A DNA stretch of 64,000 nucleotides from an uncultured Clostridia bacterium (GCA_934663595.1 CAKUKM010000010.1:1-64000); one strand, 5' to 3'. Numbered from the stretch's first letter, positions 44,576 through 53,363 are shown. Translations and numbers: made by a program. Notes: generated from the letters alone by a model not told the origin.

Positions 44576-46410
44576 ACGCGCAGCGCGGCAGCTTCCTGAG
44601 CCGAATGTCCATCAACGCAAAGCTGATGCTCAGCAGCGTAGTGGCGCTGATTCTCGCCTGCTTCTGCGTATCGTTTATTCTGATTGCCAATACGGGCGCG
44701 CTGCTGCGGGAAAACAGCCTGCACCAGTCCGAGCAGGAGCTGGCCGGCATCATCGCGGGCTATACGAGCGCAGTCACGCGGCAATACGAGGCCACGCGCG
44801 AACTCGCGGAATTCCAGCCGCTGGCGAATTTTCTGGAAAAGGAGCACGAAACGGCCTATTCAAGCTATCTGGAATTTTCGGACACGGTGTGGCCATGGCT
44901 GGAATGGCTGCGACGATCGAACAAGGAGCTGGATTTGAAGGTCTATCTCGACGGCAAATACGTCAGCATTTCCTCCATCACCGGCGGCAAGCTCAGTCTT
45001 CTGCGCACGCGCGAATGGTACGAGGAAGCGACCAGCCTGCAGAATCCGCTGCATGCGGTATTTGCGCGCACGGTAATCGGCAGCCGATACACCAACGCGC
45101 TGATCTATTACCGAAACGTATGGGACGCGGAAAGGGGCGAAACGAAACGCGCGATCGTGGTTTCGCAGAGCTCGGAATCGCTTCGGAAGGACATTCGCGT
45201 TGAAAACAGCCGCTATTACCTGATCAACGAGGAAAACCGGATCATCTCTTCCAACGACGACAGCGCGGTCGGCGAGGCGCTTTCCTCCGTGCCCGGCGGC
45301 GCACTTCTGGAGAGCGGCCAGATTGAATCCGGCGACACGACATTCCTAAACGGCGTGGAATACTACGTTCGTTTGGAGAGCTTTCATCCGGACGACGCGG
45401 GCATTCCCAAGGGCTGGCGCATTCTCTATCTGCAGGATTTTACGGAAATTGCCGAAAGCATCCGCGCGCAGACCCGGCGATCGGCGCAGATCTGCATCGG
45501 CATCGTGCTGGGCGCGGCGGCGCTCGCGCTGTCCGTTTCGCACAACATCACATCGCGGCTGAATCTCCTGATGAAAAAGATCAGCGCGCTCACGCGGGGC
45601 GATTTCTCGGTGGAGATCGACATTCCCGGCCGCGACGAAATTTCGCGCATCAGCGCGCGGTTCGACGCAATGCGCGATCGCATTCACCAGCTGATTCAGG
45701 ACATGGAGAGCGCCTACAGCGACAAGGTGGGCTACGAGCGCCGGCAAAAGGAGCTGATGATGTCGTGGCGCGACACGGAATATCAGGTGCTGCGCGCGCA
45801 AATCAATCCGCATTATCTGTTCAACACGCTGGAAAGCATTCGCATGAGCCTGCTGATCGACGGCGAGCGCGAGGGCGCGCGCATCATGCGCATTTTCGCA
45901 GACACCATGCGCGAATACATGGACGTCGACCGCCTGTACGCTTCCCTGGGCGAGGAGCTGCGGTTTCTGGGCTACTACATGGAAATTCAGCGCTTCCGAA
46001 TGGGCGCACGCGTGCAATACATTCAGGATGTGCCCGAAGAGCTGCTGGAAACGGAGGTGCCGCGCCTGATTCTGCAGCCGCTGGTGGAAAACGCCATCAA
46101 CCACGGAATCGATCCAAAAGTCGAGGGCGGATACGTCCGCCTGGAGGCGCTCTGCGATCATGATCGGCTGCTGCTGCGCGTGACCGACAATGGCATCGGC
46201 ATGAGCGAGGCGCAGCTGCTTTCGCTCCGGGCCAGTCTCCTGTCCGACAGCGATTCGGGCCGGCATCTGGCGCTGAAGAACATTCATCGGCGGCTGAAGC
46301 TGCTGTTCGGTGAGGAAAGCGTGCTGACCATTGAATCCATCGAGGGCCGCGGATCGATTGTCACGGTGCGCATGCCGCTTGCGAAGAAGGGAGACGGGGA
46401 AAATGTATAG
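44572..46410 (+). CDS. YesM-type membrane sensor histidine kinase
   Basis: The 612-residue protein has two membrane segments (about 16-40 and 303-322) enclosing a large extracellular sensor domain, a HAMP linker (ITSRLNLLMKKISALTRGDF), a His_kinase domain with QINPHYLFNTLESIRMSLL (phosphoacceptor His) and a HATPase domain (LQPLVENAINHGID, VTDNGIGMSEAQ). YesM kinases pair with YesN-type regulators to control sugar ABC operons, exactly the arrangement here. It starts within the DeoR stop (ATGA). Confidence 0.92.
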   Translation: MNAQRGSFLSRMSINAKLMLSSVVALILACFCVSFILIANTGALLRENSLHQSEQELAGIIAGYTSAVTRQYEATRELAEFQPLANFLEKEHETAYSSYLEFSDTVWPWLEWLRRSNKELDLKVYLDGKYVSISSITGGKLSLLRTREWYEEATSLQNPLHAVFARTVIGSRYTNALIYYRNVWDAERGETKRAIVVSQSSESLRKDIRVENSRYYLINEENRIISSNDDSAVGEALSSVPGGALLESGQIESGDTTFLNGVEYYVRLESFHPDDAGIPKGWRILYLQDFTEIAESIRAQTRRSAQICIGIVLGAAALALSVSHNITSRLNLLMKKISALTRGDFSVEIDIPGRDEISRISARFDAMRDRIHQLIQDMESAYSDKVGYERRQKELMMSWRDTEYQVLRAQINPHYLFNTLESIRMSLLIDGEREGARIMRIFADTMREYMDVDRLYASLGEELRFLGYYMEIQRFRMGARVQYIQDVPEELLETEVPRLILQPLVENAINHGIDPKVEGGYVRLEALCDHDRLLLRVTDNGIGMSEAQLLSLRASLLSDSDSGRHLALKNIHRRLKLLFGEESVLTIESIEGRGSIVTVRMPLAKKGDGENV

Positions 46411-47122
46411 CGTATTGATTGTCGAGGACGAGCTGAACGTCTGCCGCGGACTTTCCGTTCTGGTCGATTGGGAGGCGCTGGGCTTCCACATCAGCGGCTT
46501 CGTCGGCGACGGCCTTTCCGCGCAGCGCCAGCTGGAAATGGAGAAATACGATCTGCTGCTGTGCGATATTCACATTCCGGGCATGAGCGGACTGGAGCTG
46601 ATTCACTGGCTGCGCGGGGCGAATCTGCCCACGGAGGTCATCATCATCAGCGCCTATCCGGATTTTGATTACGCGCGGCGCGCCATTTCGGACGGCGTGG
46701 TGGAATACATTCTGAAGCCGGTGGACGAAATTCTTCTGGAAAACGCACTTCGAAAGGCCAGAGCGCGGCTGGACGCGGCCCCGCGTGCGGCGTTGCAGGC
46801 CGAAACTGACGTGATCGGCCAGGCGGTGGAGCTGATTCACGCGCCGGACGGCTGCAATCTGACCACCGAATCGCTCGCCAGGAGGCTGTACGTATCCCCG
46901 GCGCGGCTGAACGGCATGTTCCGCAAGCGCTTTGACATGAGCGTCAAGGAATACATAAACGACGCACGCATGAAGCGGGCGAAATTCCTGCTCGAGCACA
47001 CGGACAAGATGATTTACGAAATCGCGATCGCCGTCGGCTTTCAGGACATCGATTATTTCACGAAGGTATTTAAGCAGAACGCCGGCTGCACGCCCCGCGA
47101 CTGGCGGAAGAATCACGGGTAA
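46403..47122 (+). CDS. YesN-type response regulator with AraC DNA-binding domain
   Basis: The 239-residue protein has a receiver domain (VLIVEDELNVCRGL, phosphoacceptor Asp in LLLCDIHIPGMSG, Lys in YILKPVD) and a C-terminal AraC double HTH (TTESLARRLYVSPARLNGMF, MIYEIAIAVGFQDIDYFTKV). Unlike many YesN proteins it lacks a long middle domain. It overlaps the kinase gene by eight bases. Expected target: the LplABC-type operon directly downstream. Confidence 0.92.
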   Translation: MYSVLIVEDELNVCRGLSVLVDWEALGFHISGFVGDGLSAQRQLEMEKYDLLLCDIHIPGMSGLELIHWLRGANLPTEVIIISAYPDFDYARRAISDGVVEYILKPVDEILLENALRKARARLDAAPRAALQAETDVIGQAVELIHAPDGCNLTTESLARRLYVSPARLNGMFRKRFDMSVKEYINDARMKRAKFLLEHTDKMIYEIAIAVGFQDIDYFTKVFKQNAGCTPRDWRKNHG

Positions 47123-47176
47123 TTTGCGGCGCGCGGTCGATTGGATTTCGGCGTCTTTCCCGGATTTTGCGGGCTG

Positions 47177-47222
47177 TTGCGGTCGATTTTCCCAGAAAAC
47201 CGGCCGCAATTTTGTTATTTTT
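47177..47222 (+). terminator. Possible terminator after the response regulator gene
   Basis: TTGCGG (47177-47182) pairs with CCGCAA (47204-47209), extended by a G-U pair, and is followed by a T-rich tail. It lies in the 225-base gap before the binding-protein gene, which also holds a TAGAAT box at 47277-47282, so the importer may have its own regulated promoter. Confidence 0.45.
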
Positions 47223-47347
47223 CAGGGATTTTTTGCATTTCTTTCCGGTGCAAAAGCGATGAATTTTGTGCGATGATAGAATTGGTTCAAGGGTGAGCAG
47301 GCGGGAAAACGCTGCGCATCCAGATTAAAGAGAGGGGCGATTCTAAG

Positions 47348-48967
47348 GTGAAGAAGCTGCTGGTTGTTTTGTTGGCGCTGTGCATGCTGGGAACGTCGAT
47401 GGCGGGACTGGCTGAGGGCCGGGAGACCTACACGATCGAGGTCATGACTTCCTCGTCGGACTGGGAACTGTCCACCGATTCCGAGGTGGGCCGCTACATC
47501 GCCGATCAGTTCGGCATCGTATTCAAGAACATCTACTACGCCGGCGACATGCGCGAAAAGCAGTCCACGAATCTCGCGGCGGGCGAGCTGGGCGAAATCG
47601 TGTATCTGCAGAGAAACGACATGGTTTCCGCGTATTACAATGCAGGCGCGCTGCTGTGTCTGGAGGACTATCTGGACAAGATGCCCAATTTCGCCAGGCG
47701 CTATGAGGCGCAGCTGGATCGCTGGCGCCAGCCGACGGGCGGCAAGCTCTACAAGTGGGAGACGAACACGCCGAGCGCGCTGTATGAATCCTGCGAGGTC
47801 GCGATTCGTTCGGACATTCTCGAGCTGGTCGACTGGCAGATGCCGACCACCGCTTCGGCGCTGATCGATCTTTTGAAAAAAGCCAAGGAGGCCTACCCCA
47901 CCACCGTCGACGGCATGATGACCGTGGGCATGACCGCGCCGTTCGCAGAGCCGTGGGGCCTGCAGGGCGTGGCCTGCATCGGCTATGAAAAGGGCGGCAA
48001 GTATCTGTCGATCGGCAATGAGGGCGTTACGTTCAACTGGCCCGAGGACAAATTCGAGGATTACTTCCTGATTCCCGAGAGCAAGGAAAGCCTGAAGATG
48101 TTCAACACCATGTATCAGGAAGGCGTGCTGGACGTGGAATGCTTCACGGACTTCGGCGATCAGACGCAGGCGAAGATGTCCACCGGCCAGGCGTTTGCGG
48201 TCTGGTATGCGACGTGGCTTGCGGGCACCGCGAACACCGAGCTGCACAACGCCGGTCTGGACGAATACCAGTATGTGAACTGCTTCATTCAGCTGGATTC
48301 GCAGGCGGCGGCGGGCGAACCGCGCTCGTTCAAGGTGGAAACCGCGCGTCCCTTTGATTCCTGGGCAATCACGACCGCCTGCCGCTATCCCGAGCGCCTG
48401 ATTGAGCTGCTCGACTGGGCGGCGACCAACGAGGGCCAGACGATCATTCAGGCCGGCTTTGAGGGCGTGAATTACACCATCGGCGAAGACGGCAAGCGCG
48501 TGCCGACCGAATCGCTGCTGAATTCCACCAGCGAGGAGCGCAACGCCATCGGCATTCAGAACACGATGCAGTTCCTGCCGCGCGACATCACCCGCAATTC
48601 GCAGGACGGCCAGTTCTTCAATCTGCTGAACGAGGCGCTCTACACGGATCAGATGAACTACACCGAGCGGCAGCGCGAGGTGATACACAGGATGGGCTTT
48701 GATTACTCCAAGCAGTGGGGCGACGAGCACGGCGCGTTCGTCGATACCGGAACGTCCGGTTCGATCACGCTGGACGCGACCAGCGAATTTGCCAAGATTC
48801 AGCAGCAGATGGTCGATTGCCGCGTGAAGTGGACGGCAAAGCTGATGATGGCGGAAACCGACGAGCAGTTTGAATCCATCTGGACGGACGCGGTCGCCGA
48901 ATACGACAAGCTGGACCACCAGAGCGTCGTAGACGAATACAACCGCCTGTATCAGGAAACGAAATAA
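47348..48967 (+). CDS. Extracellular sugar-binding protein, LplA type
   Basis: This 539-residue solute-binding protein is of the large type that goes with LplB/LplC permeases and YesM/YesN regulators, generally for complex oligosaccharides. The signal peptide (MKKLLVVLLALCMLGTSMAGLAEG) has a type I site and no lipobox. Binding-protein features are seen in VAIRSDILELVDWQMPTTAS and SWAITTACRYPERLIELLDW. GTG start at 47348, ten bases after GAGAGGGG. A strong hairpin follows the stop. Ligand unknown. Confidence 0.9.
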   Translation: MKKLLVVLLALCMLGTSMAGLAEGRETYTIEVMTSSSDWELSTDSEVGRYIADQFGIVFKNIYYAGDMREKQSTNLAAGELGEIVYLQRNDMVSAYYNAGALLCLEDYLDKMPNFARRYEAQLDRWRQPTGGKLYKWETNTPSALYESCEVAIRSDILELVDWQMPTTASALIDLLKKAKEAYPTTVDGMMTVGMTAPFAEPWGLQGVACIGYEKGGKYLSIGNEGVTFNWPEDKFEDYFLIPESKESLKMFNTMYQEGVLDVECFTDFGDQTQAKMSTGQAFAVWYATWLAGTANTELHNAGLDEYQYVNCFIQLDSQAAAGEPRSFKVETARPFDSWAITTACRYPERLIELLDWAATNEGQTIIQAGFEGVNYTIGEDGKRVPTESLLNSTSEERNAIGIQNTMQFLPRDITRNSQDGQFFNLLNEALYTDQMNYTERQREVIHRMGFDYSKQWGDEHGAFVDTGTSGSITLDATSEFAKIQQQMVDCRVKWTAKLMMAETDEQFESIWTDAVAEYDKLDHQSVVDEYNRLYQETK

Positions 48968-48982
48968 GGCTGTTGCCTGCTG

Positions 48983-49011
48983 GCGGCGGAGCGGCAAGAA
49001 CGCTCCGCCGC
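48983..49011 (+). other. GC-rich hairpin after the LplA-type gene
   Basis: GCGGCGGAGCG (48983-48993) pairs perfectly with CGCTCCGCCGC (49001-49011) around GCAAGAA; no T run follows. It resembles the hairpins after the other two binding-protein genes and may stabilise the upstream mRNA. Confidence 0.7.
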
Positions 49012-49042
49012 TTCCTATCAAATGAAAAAGGTGGCGAAAGCT

Positions 49043-49978
49043 ATGATTCCCTTTGCGGTCAACCGTCCGACGCTGTGGCAGCGCATTCGGCGGCAGAAAT
49101 GGGTGCTTCTGATGCTGCTTCCCCTGCTGATACTGACCATCGTGTTCTCCTATCTGCCGCTCGCGGGCTGGACGATGGCGTTTACCGATTACAATATCGG
49201 CGATCGCCTGTTCGGAAATCCATGGACGGGCCTTAAGCAGTTCATCCGTCTGGGCACGTATTCCAGCGATCTGGCGCGCCTGCTGCGCAATACCGTGGTG
49301 ATCAATTTCGTTTCGGTATTCAACAATCTCGCGTGCGCGCTGGTGATGACGCTGCTGCTGCGCGAGGTGAAATGGAAATTCGGCGCAAAGGCCGTGCAGA
49401 CCGTTACCTTCTTTCCGTATTTCGTATCCTCCGTAATCGCCTATGCGATCATCAATTCGCTGTTCTCGGTCAACTCGGGCGCAATCAACATGGCGCTGGT
49501 GCGCGCGGGCGTCGTAAAGCGCGGATTCAATTTCCTGGGCGATGCGAAGTATTCCTGGGGTCTGATGATTCTGGTCAACCTCTGGAAATACACGGGCTAC
49601 AACTGCGTTCTGTTCATGGCGGCTGCGGCGGGCATTCCGATGGATCAATACGAATCGGCGGATATCGACGGCGCGACGCGCTTTCAGAAGGCCGTTTACA
49701 TCACGCTGCCGAGCCTGCTGCCCACCGCGGCGGTGCTGCTGATCATGAACAGCGGCTGGATCCTGAACAGCTCGCTGGACATGTTCATGGTATTCCAGAA
49801 CACCACCAACATGGAAACGATGGAGGTTCTGGACATGTACATTTACAAATACGGCCTGAAGCTGATGGATTATTCCTATGCAACGGCCGCGGGCATTGCC
49901 AAGACCGCCGTGAGTCTGCTGCTGCTGGTCATCGTGAATAAAACCGTAAAGAAGCTCAGCGGCACCGGCATCTTTTAA
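49043..49978 (+). CDS. CUT1 ABC importer permease, LplB type
   Basis: The 311-residue membrane protein has six hydrophobic segments and the EAA loop MDQYESADIDGATRFQKAVY. ATG at 49043 is preferred because AAAGGTGG precedes it at good spacing; an in-frame ATG at 49022 would add seven residues and has no clear site. It forms the pore with the next gene product. No ATPase gene is present. Confidence 0.9.
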   Translation: MIPFAVNRPTLWQRIRRQKWVLLMLLPLLILTIVFSYLPLAGWTMAFTDYNIGDRLFGNPWTGLKQFIRLGTYSSDLARLLRNTVVINFVSVFNNLACALVMTLLLREVKWKFGAKAVQTVTFFPYFVSSVIAYAIINSLFSVNSGAINMALVRAGVVKRGFNFLGDAKYSWGLMILVNLWKYTGYNCVLFMAAAAGIPMDQYESADIDGATRFQKAVYITLPSLLPTAAVLLIMNSGWILNSSLDMFMVFQNTTNMETMEVLDMYIYKYGLKLMDYSYATAAGIAKTAVSLLLLVIVNKTVKKLSGTGIF

Positions 49979-49992
49979 GGGAGGGACGAACC

Positions 49993-50907
49993 ATGCGAAA
50001 GCAGAAAAACCATGCGGGCATCGATCGCCCTCTGACCGTGGGCGGCGTCACCTTCGACGCGCTCAATTCGCTTCTGATGCTCGTGATCTTCATCATCATG
50101 CTGTATCCGTTTCTGTACGTATTCAGCTATTCGTTTTCAACGCCCTCCAAGATCACCAATCCGCTCCTGCTCTGGCCGCAGGGCTTTAACGTCAAGGCCT
50201 ATGCGACGCTGTTTGCCGACGCGGACTTCTTTCATTCCGTGCTGGTCAGCGTGGCGCGAACCGTGCTGGGCCCGCTCGGCATGCTGATCGTGTGCGGCAT
50301 GGGTGCCTACGCGCTGTCGAAGCGCGATCTCGTGTTCGGCAAATTCTTCCGGATGCTGATTTTCTTTACGATGTATTTCTCCGCCGGCGTAATCCCGACT
50401 TACCTCCTGATCAAGACGCTGCGGCTCACCCGCTCGTTCTGGGTCTACATTCTACCGTCGCTGGCCAGCGCCTACAACGTCGTTCTCATGCGCACCTACA
50501 TCGAAAACCTCCCGCACGAGCTGGACGAGGCGGTGCAGATCGACGGCGGCAACGAGCTGCAGGCGTACTTCCGCGTCATCATGCATGTGTGCCTGCCGGT
50601 CAACGCGGCGGTGGTGCTCTTCAGCGCAATCGGCCATTGGAACAGCTTTATCGACACGCAGTTTTACAATTCCATGAGCAAGGAGCTGTACACGCTGCAA
50701 TACTATCTCTATCAGAGCCTGCAGGCGAACGTCTCGCAGTCGCTTCAGGAGGCGGTGGCGAAGGGCGGAAGCGCCTCGCGGCGCGTGAGCACGCAGACGC
50801 TCAAGATGGCGATCACGGTCATTACCGTATTCCCCATCATGTGCCTGTATCCGTTCATCTCGCGGTATTTCATATCGGGCCTGCTGGTCGGCTCGGTAAA
50901 GGCATAG
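49993..50907 (+). CDS. CUT1 ABC importer permease, LplC type
   Basis: The 304-residue membrane protein has six hydrophobic segments and the EAA loop HELDEAVQIDGGNELQAYFR followed by WNSFIDTQF. GGGAGGGACGAACC precedes the ATG, 14 bases after the previous gene. Last gene of the DeoR-YesM-YesN-LplABC unit; a strong terminator follows. Confidence 0.91.
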   Translation: MRKQKNHAGIDRPLTVGGVTFDALNSLLMLVIFIIMLYPFLYVFSYSFSTPSKITNPLLLWPQGFNVKAYATLFADADFFHSVLVSVARTVLGPLGMLIVCGMGAYALSKRDLVFGKFFRMLIFFTMYFSAGVIPTYLLIKTLRLTRSFWVYILPSLASAYNVVLMRTYIENLPHELDEAVQIDGGNELQAYFRVIMHVCLPVNAAVVLFSAIGHWNSFIDTQFYNSMSKELYTLQYYLYQSLQANVSQSLQEAVAKGGSASRRVSTQTLKMAITVITVFPIMCLYPFISRYFISGLLVGSVKA

Positions 50908-50949
50908 CTCATCCGGTCGATCGGGGGCTTTTTCTGGGGCAACTCCCTT

Positions 50950-50983
50950 GCGCGGAAAAGTTTACGCTTTTTCCGCGCTTTTT
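50950..50983 (+). terminator. Terminator of the LplABC-type operon
   Basis: GCGCGGAAAA (50950-50959) pairs perfectly with TTTTCCGCGC (50969-50978), followed by TTTTT. Confidence 0.9.
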
Positions 50984-50987
50984 GGGA

Positions 50988-51016
50988 TTGACAGATCGGG
51001 CGGATGTGGATATAAT
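50988..51016 (+). promoter_or_regulatory. Sigma-A promoter of the cysteine transporter permease/ATPase unit
   Basis: TTGACA (50988-50993), 17-bp spacer, TATAAT (51011-51016). The segment ATGTGGATATA over the -10 is repeated at the promoter of the cognate binding-protein gene (53308-53318), suggesting shared control. Confidence 0.85.
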
Positions 51017-51063
51017 GCTACTATGCTAATGTCTAGCGGATTTATATGAAATGAGGGCTGCTT

Positions 51064-51138
51064 GTGCGCAAGGGATTTACCTGCTCGTGTTGCTGCGTCC
51101 GGGACTCGTTTGTCCGGGGCGGCGCTTTGCGTGGGTAA
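51064..51138 (+). CDS. Cysteine-rich leader peptide 1
   Basis: A 24-codon frame with a GTG start six bases after GAGGG ends at TAA 51136-51138. Residues 6-12 read TCSCCCV, so four of five consecutive codons from 82 to 96 are Cys (TGC, TCG for Ser, TGT, TGC, TGC). An in-frame stop just upstream (51052-51054) shows that the frame is self-contained. It sits between a consensus promoter and an intrinsic terminator ahead of cysteine-transporter genes. This is the layout of a ribosome-mediated attenuator: scarce Cys-tRNA would stall the ribosome on the Cys run and change downstream RNA pairing. Confidence 0.75.
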   Translation: MRKGFTCSCCCVRDSFVRGGALRG

Positions 51139-51201
51139 ATGAAAGCAAGCGTGTCTTTGAAGGGGAAACGGGTCGGCAATCGGCGCGTTTCCCCTTTTTT
51201 T
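51098..51201 (+). terminator. Attenuator 1: terminator and possible antiterminator
   Basis: The terminator stem is AGGGGAAACG (51161-51170) with CGTTTCCCCT (51186-51195), then a T run to 51201, ending just before the ribosome binding site of the permease gene. An upstream hairpin (about 51099-51105 with 51112-51117) overlaps CGTTTGTCC (51107-51115), which can pair 8 of 9 with GGGGAAACG (51162-51170) and so compete with the terminator. The alternative pairing is inferred by eye. Confidence 0.72.
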
Positions 51202-51218
51202 ATTCGGGAGGCGAGGAA

Positions 51219-51875
51219 ATGGACTGGGCGTTTATTCAGAAATACGCGCCGATGTATGTCGAGGCGGCGTGGCTCACGGTGCGCATCGGCGGAATCGGCA
51301 TTCTGCTTTCGGCCGCGGTCGGGCTGCTCTGCTGCATGGCGCGGCAGGCGCGCGTGCCGGTTTTGAGCCAGATCTGCTCGGGCTATATCGAGCTGGCGCG
51401 CAACACGCCGCTGATGGTGCAGCTGTTCTTTCTGTATTTCGGGCTGCCGAAAATCGGCGTTCGGCTGTCCGGCGAGACGTGCGCGATTGCGGGCCTTGCG
51501 TTTCTGGGCGGCGCGTATATGGCGGAATCGTTTCGCAGCGGGCTGGAGGCGGTCAGCCGCGCGCAGAAGGAGGCCGGCGCGTGCCTGGGGCTTACGCGGA
51601 TGCAGAATTTGCGCTATGTAATTCTGCCGCAGGCGCTGGCGACGGCGATTCCGGCGATCTGCGCGAACGTGATCTTCCTATTAAAAGAGACCAGCGTGTT
51701 CAGCGCGGTAGCGATTGCGGATTTGATGTATGTCGCGAAGGATCTGATCGGCATGTATTACAAGACCGACGAGGCGCTTCTGATGCTGGTGATCGCGTAT
51801 CTGGCGATTCTGCTGCCGATTTCGTGGATCTTTTCGCGGCTGGAAAGGAGGCTCCGGCATGGCGGTGCTGTTTAA
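51219..51875 (+). CDS. Amino acid ABC transporter permease 1 (cysteine, inferred)
   Basis: The 218-residue HisM/GlnP-type permease has about five membrane segments and the EAA-like loop SRAQKEAGACLGLTRMQNLRYVILPQAL. ATG at 51219 follows GGGAGGCGAGG directly after the attenuator. The open frame continues upstream through the leader but would then be translated from the wrong frame of the leader and across the terminator, so the longer form is rejected. Together with the next two genes and the CjaA-like protein encoded at 53.6 kb it should import cysteine or cystine. Confidence 0.9.
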   Translation: MDWAFIQKYAPMYVEAAWLTVRIGGIGILLSAAVGLLCCMARQARVPVLSQICSGYIELARNTPLMVQLFFLYFGLPKIGVRLSGETCAIAGLAFLGGAYMAESFRSGLEAVSRAQKEAGACLGLTRMQNLRYVILPQALATAIPAICANVIFLLKETSVFSAVAIADLMYVAKDLIGMYYKTDEALLMLVIAYLAILLPISWIFSRLERRLRHGGAV

Positions 51876-52527
51876 GGGGCGCAATTTCGCGCGGCTGCTA
51901 GAGGGCCTGGGCGTAACGATTGAGATTGCGGCGGTATCGATCGCGCTGTCGATCGTGCTGGGCGTGGGGCTGGGGCTGCTGATGACGGTGAAAAACCGCG
52001 CGGTGCGGGCCTTCTGCCGGCTCTGGCTGGAGACAATTCGAATCATGCCGCAGCTGGTGCTGCTGTTTTTGGCCTATTTCGGGCTGGCGCGGGCGTTTGA
52101 CATTCAATTGAGCGGCTTTGCGGCCTCGGTGATCGTATTCACATTCTGGGGCACGGGCGAAATGGGCGATCTGGTGCGCGGCGCGCTGGAATCGATTCCG
52201 GCGCATCAGCGCGAGAGCGGCGCGGCGCTGGGACTCACGCGAATGCAGGTGTTCCGATACATCCTGCTGCCGCAGACGGTGCGCCGGCTGATTCCGCAGG
52301 CGATCAATCTGTCCACGCGCATGATCAAAACCACGCCGCTGGCGATGCTGATCGGCGTGGTCGAAATGCTGAAGGTGAGCGGCCAGATCATCGACGCCTC
52401 GCGCTATGATTCGCCGCAGGCGGCGCTTTGGATCTATGGCGCGGTGTTTCTTTTGTACTTCCTGATTTGCCGATCGATCACCTTCGCGGCGGGCAGGCTG
52501 GAGAAAAAATGGAGGGCGCAGGCATGA
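51859..52527 (+). CDS. Amino acid ABC transporter permease 2 (cysteine, inferred)
   Basis: The 222-residue HisM-type permease has AHQRESGAALGLTRMQVFRYILLPQTV as the EAA loop and about five membrane segments. It overlaps permease 1 by 17 bases and the ATPase gene by four, so the three are translationally coupled. It partners permease 1 in the pore. Confidence 0.9.
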   Translation: MAVLFKGRNFARLLEGLGVTIEIAAVSIALSIVLGVGLGLLMTVKNRAVRAFCRLWLETIRIMPQLVLLFLAYFGLARAFDIQLSGFAASVIVFTFWGTGEMGDLVRGALESIPAHQRESGAALGLTRMQVFRYILLPQTVRRLIPQAINLSTRMIKTTPLAMLIGVVEMLKVSGQIIDASRYDSPQAALWIYGAVFLLYFLICRSITFAAGRLEKKWRAQA

Positions 52528-53264
52528 GCGAAATTTTGTTGGAAGCGCGGAATCTGAAAAAGACGTTTGGCGAGCGGACGGTTCTGAATGGAATCACGCT
52601 TCAGATTCACCGGGGCGAGGTCGTCGTGATCGTCGGCCCGAGCGGCTGCGGAAAATCCACGCTGCTGCGATGCCTGAACGGCCTTGAAAAGATCGATGGC
52701 GGCGAAATTCGCCTAAACGGCGCGCGCATCGATGAAAAGGGCGATCTGACCGAGGTGCGCCGCCGGGTGGGCATGGTGTTTCAAAGCTACGACCTGTTCC
52801 CGCACATGGACGTAATGGCAAATCTCACGCTGGGGCCGACGAAGGCGCTGAAGCGGCCGCGCGCGGAGGTCGAGGCCGAGGCTGTGCAGGCGCTCGAGCG
52901 CGTGGGGCTGGGCGACCGCATTCACGCGTCCCCCAATCAGCTCTCCGGCGGCCAGAAGCAGCGCGTGGCGCTCGTTCGCGCGATGCTGATGCACCCGGAC
53001 GTATTGCTGCTGGACGAAATCACCGCCGCGCTCGATCCCGAAATGGTGCGCGAGGTGCTCGAGGTGGTGCTCGATCTCGCGCGCGGCGGCATGACGATGC
53101 TGATCGTGACCCACGAAATGCGCTTCGCCGAGGCCGCGGCCGATCGCGTGATTCTTCTGGAAAACGGTGGAATCATCGAGGAAAACGCGCCGAAGAAGTT
53201 CTTCCACGAACCCGATACCGAGCGCGCGCGGCAATTCCTGCGGTCGTTTGATTACGAACGTTGA
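52524..53264 (+). CDS. Amino acid ABC transporter ATP-binding protein
   Basis: The 246-residue ATPase has Walker A GPSGCGKST, Q-loop MVFQSYDLFPHM, signature LSGGQKQRVA, Walker B VLLLDEITAALDPE and switch His in VTHEMRFA, all intact and typical of the polar amino acid uptake family. The start at 52524 is within the permease 2 stop (ATGA). It powers the two-permease pore; the binding protein is encoded in the next unit. Confidence 0.94.
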   Translation: MSEILLEARNLKKTFGERTVLNGITLQIHRGEVVVIVGPSGCGKSTLLRCLNGLEKIDGGEIRLNGARIDEKGDLTEVRRRVGMVFQSYDLFPHMDVMANLTLGPTKALKRPRAEVEAEAVQALERVGLGDRIHASPNQLSGGQKQRVALVRAMLMHPDVLLLDEITAALDPEMVREVLEVVLDLARGGMTMLIVTHEMRFAEAAADRVILLENGGIIEENAPKKFFHEPDTERARQFLRSFDYER

Positions 53265-53291
53265 GAATTGGTAAAATGCCGATTCCCCCGG

Positions 53292-53320
53292 TTGACAAAT
53301 TCGGGAAATGTGGATATACT
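53292..53320 (+). promoter_or_regulatory. Sigma-A promoter of the cysteine-binding protein unit
   Basis: TTGACA (53292-53297), 17-bp spacer, TATACT (53315-53320), within ATGTGGATATA shared with the permease promoter. It allows the binding protein to be made apart from, and more than, the pore proteins. Confidence 0.82.
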
Positions 53321-53363
53321 CTATTTAACTACTAGATTGATAGATAAAAGGAGGACGGAAACC

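Noticed and set aside
51003..51014. DnaA-box-like TGTGGATAT near 51005 and 53310
   Set aside because: Each is part of a sigma-A promoter, differs from the consensus box and is not clustered; no replication origin is supported in this window.
51017..51218. T-box or SAM riboswitch in the cysteine transporter leaders
   Set aside because: No T-box sequence (such as GGGTGGTACCGCG), specifier loop or SAM-box core was seen in either leader; Cys-codon reading frames explain the layout better.
51051..51875. A longer permease starting at the ATG at 51051
   Set aside because: It is in frame by chance, crosses the intrinsic terminator, and adds residues unlike the family; the start at 51219 has the ribosome binding site.
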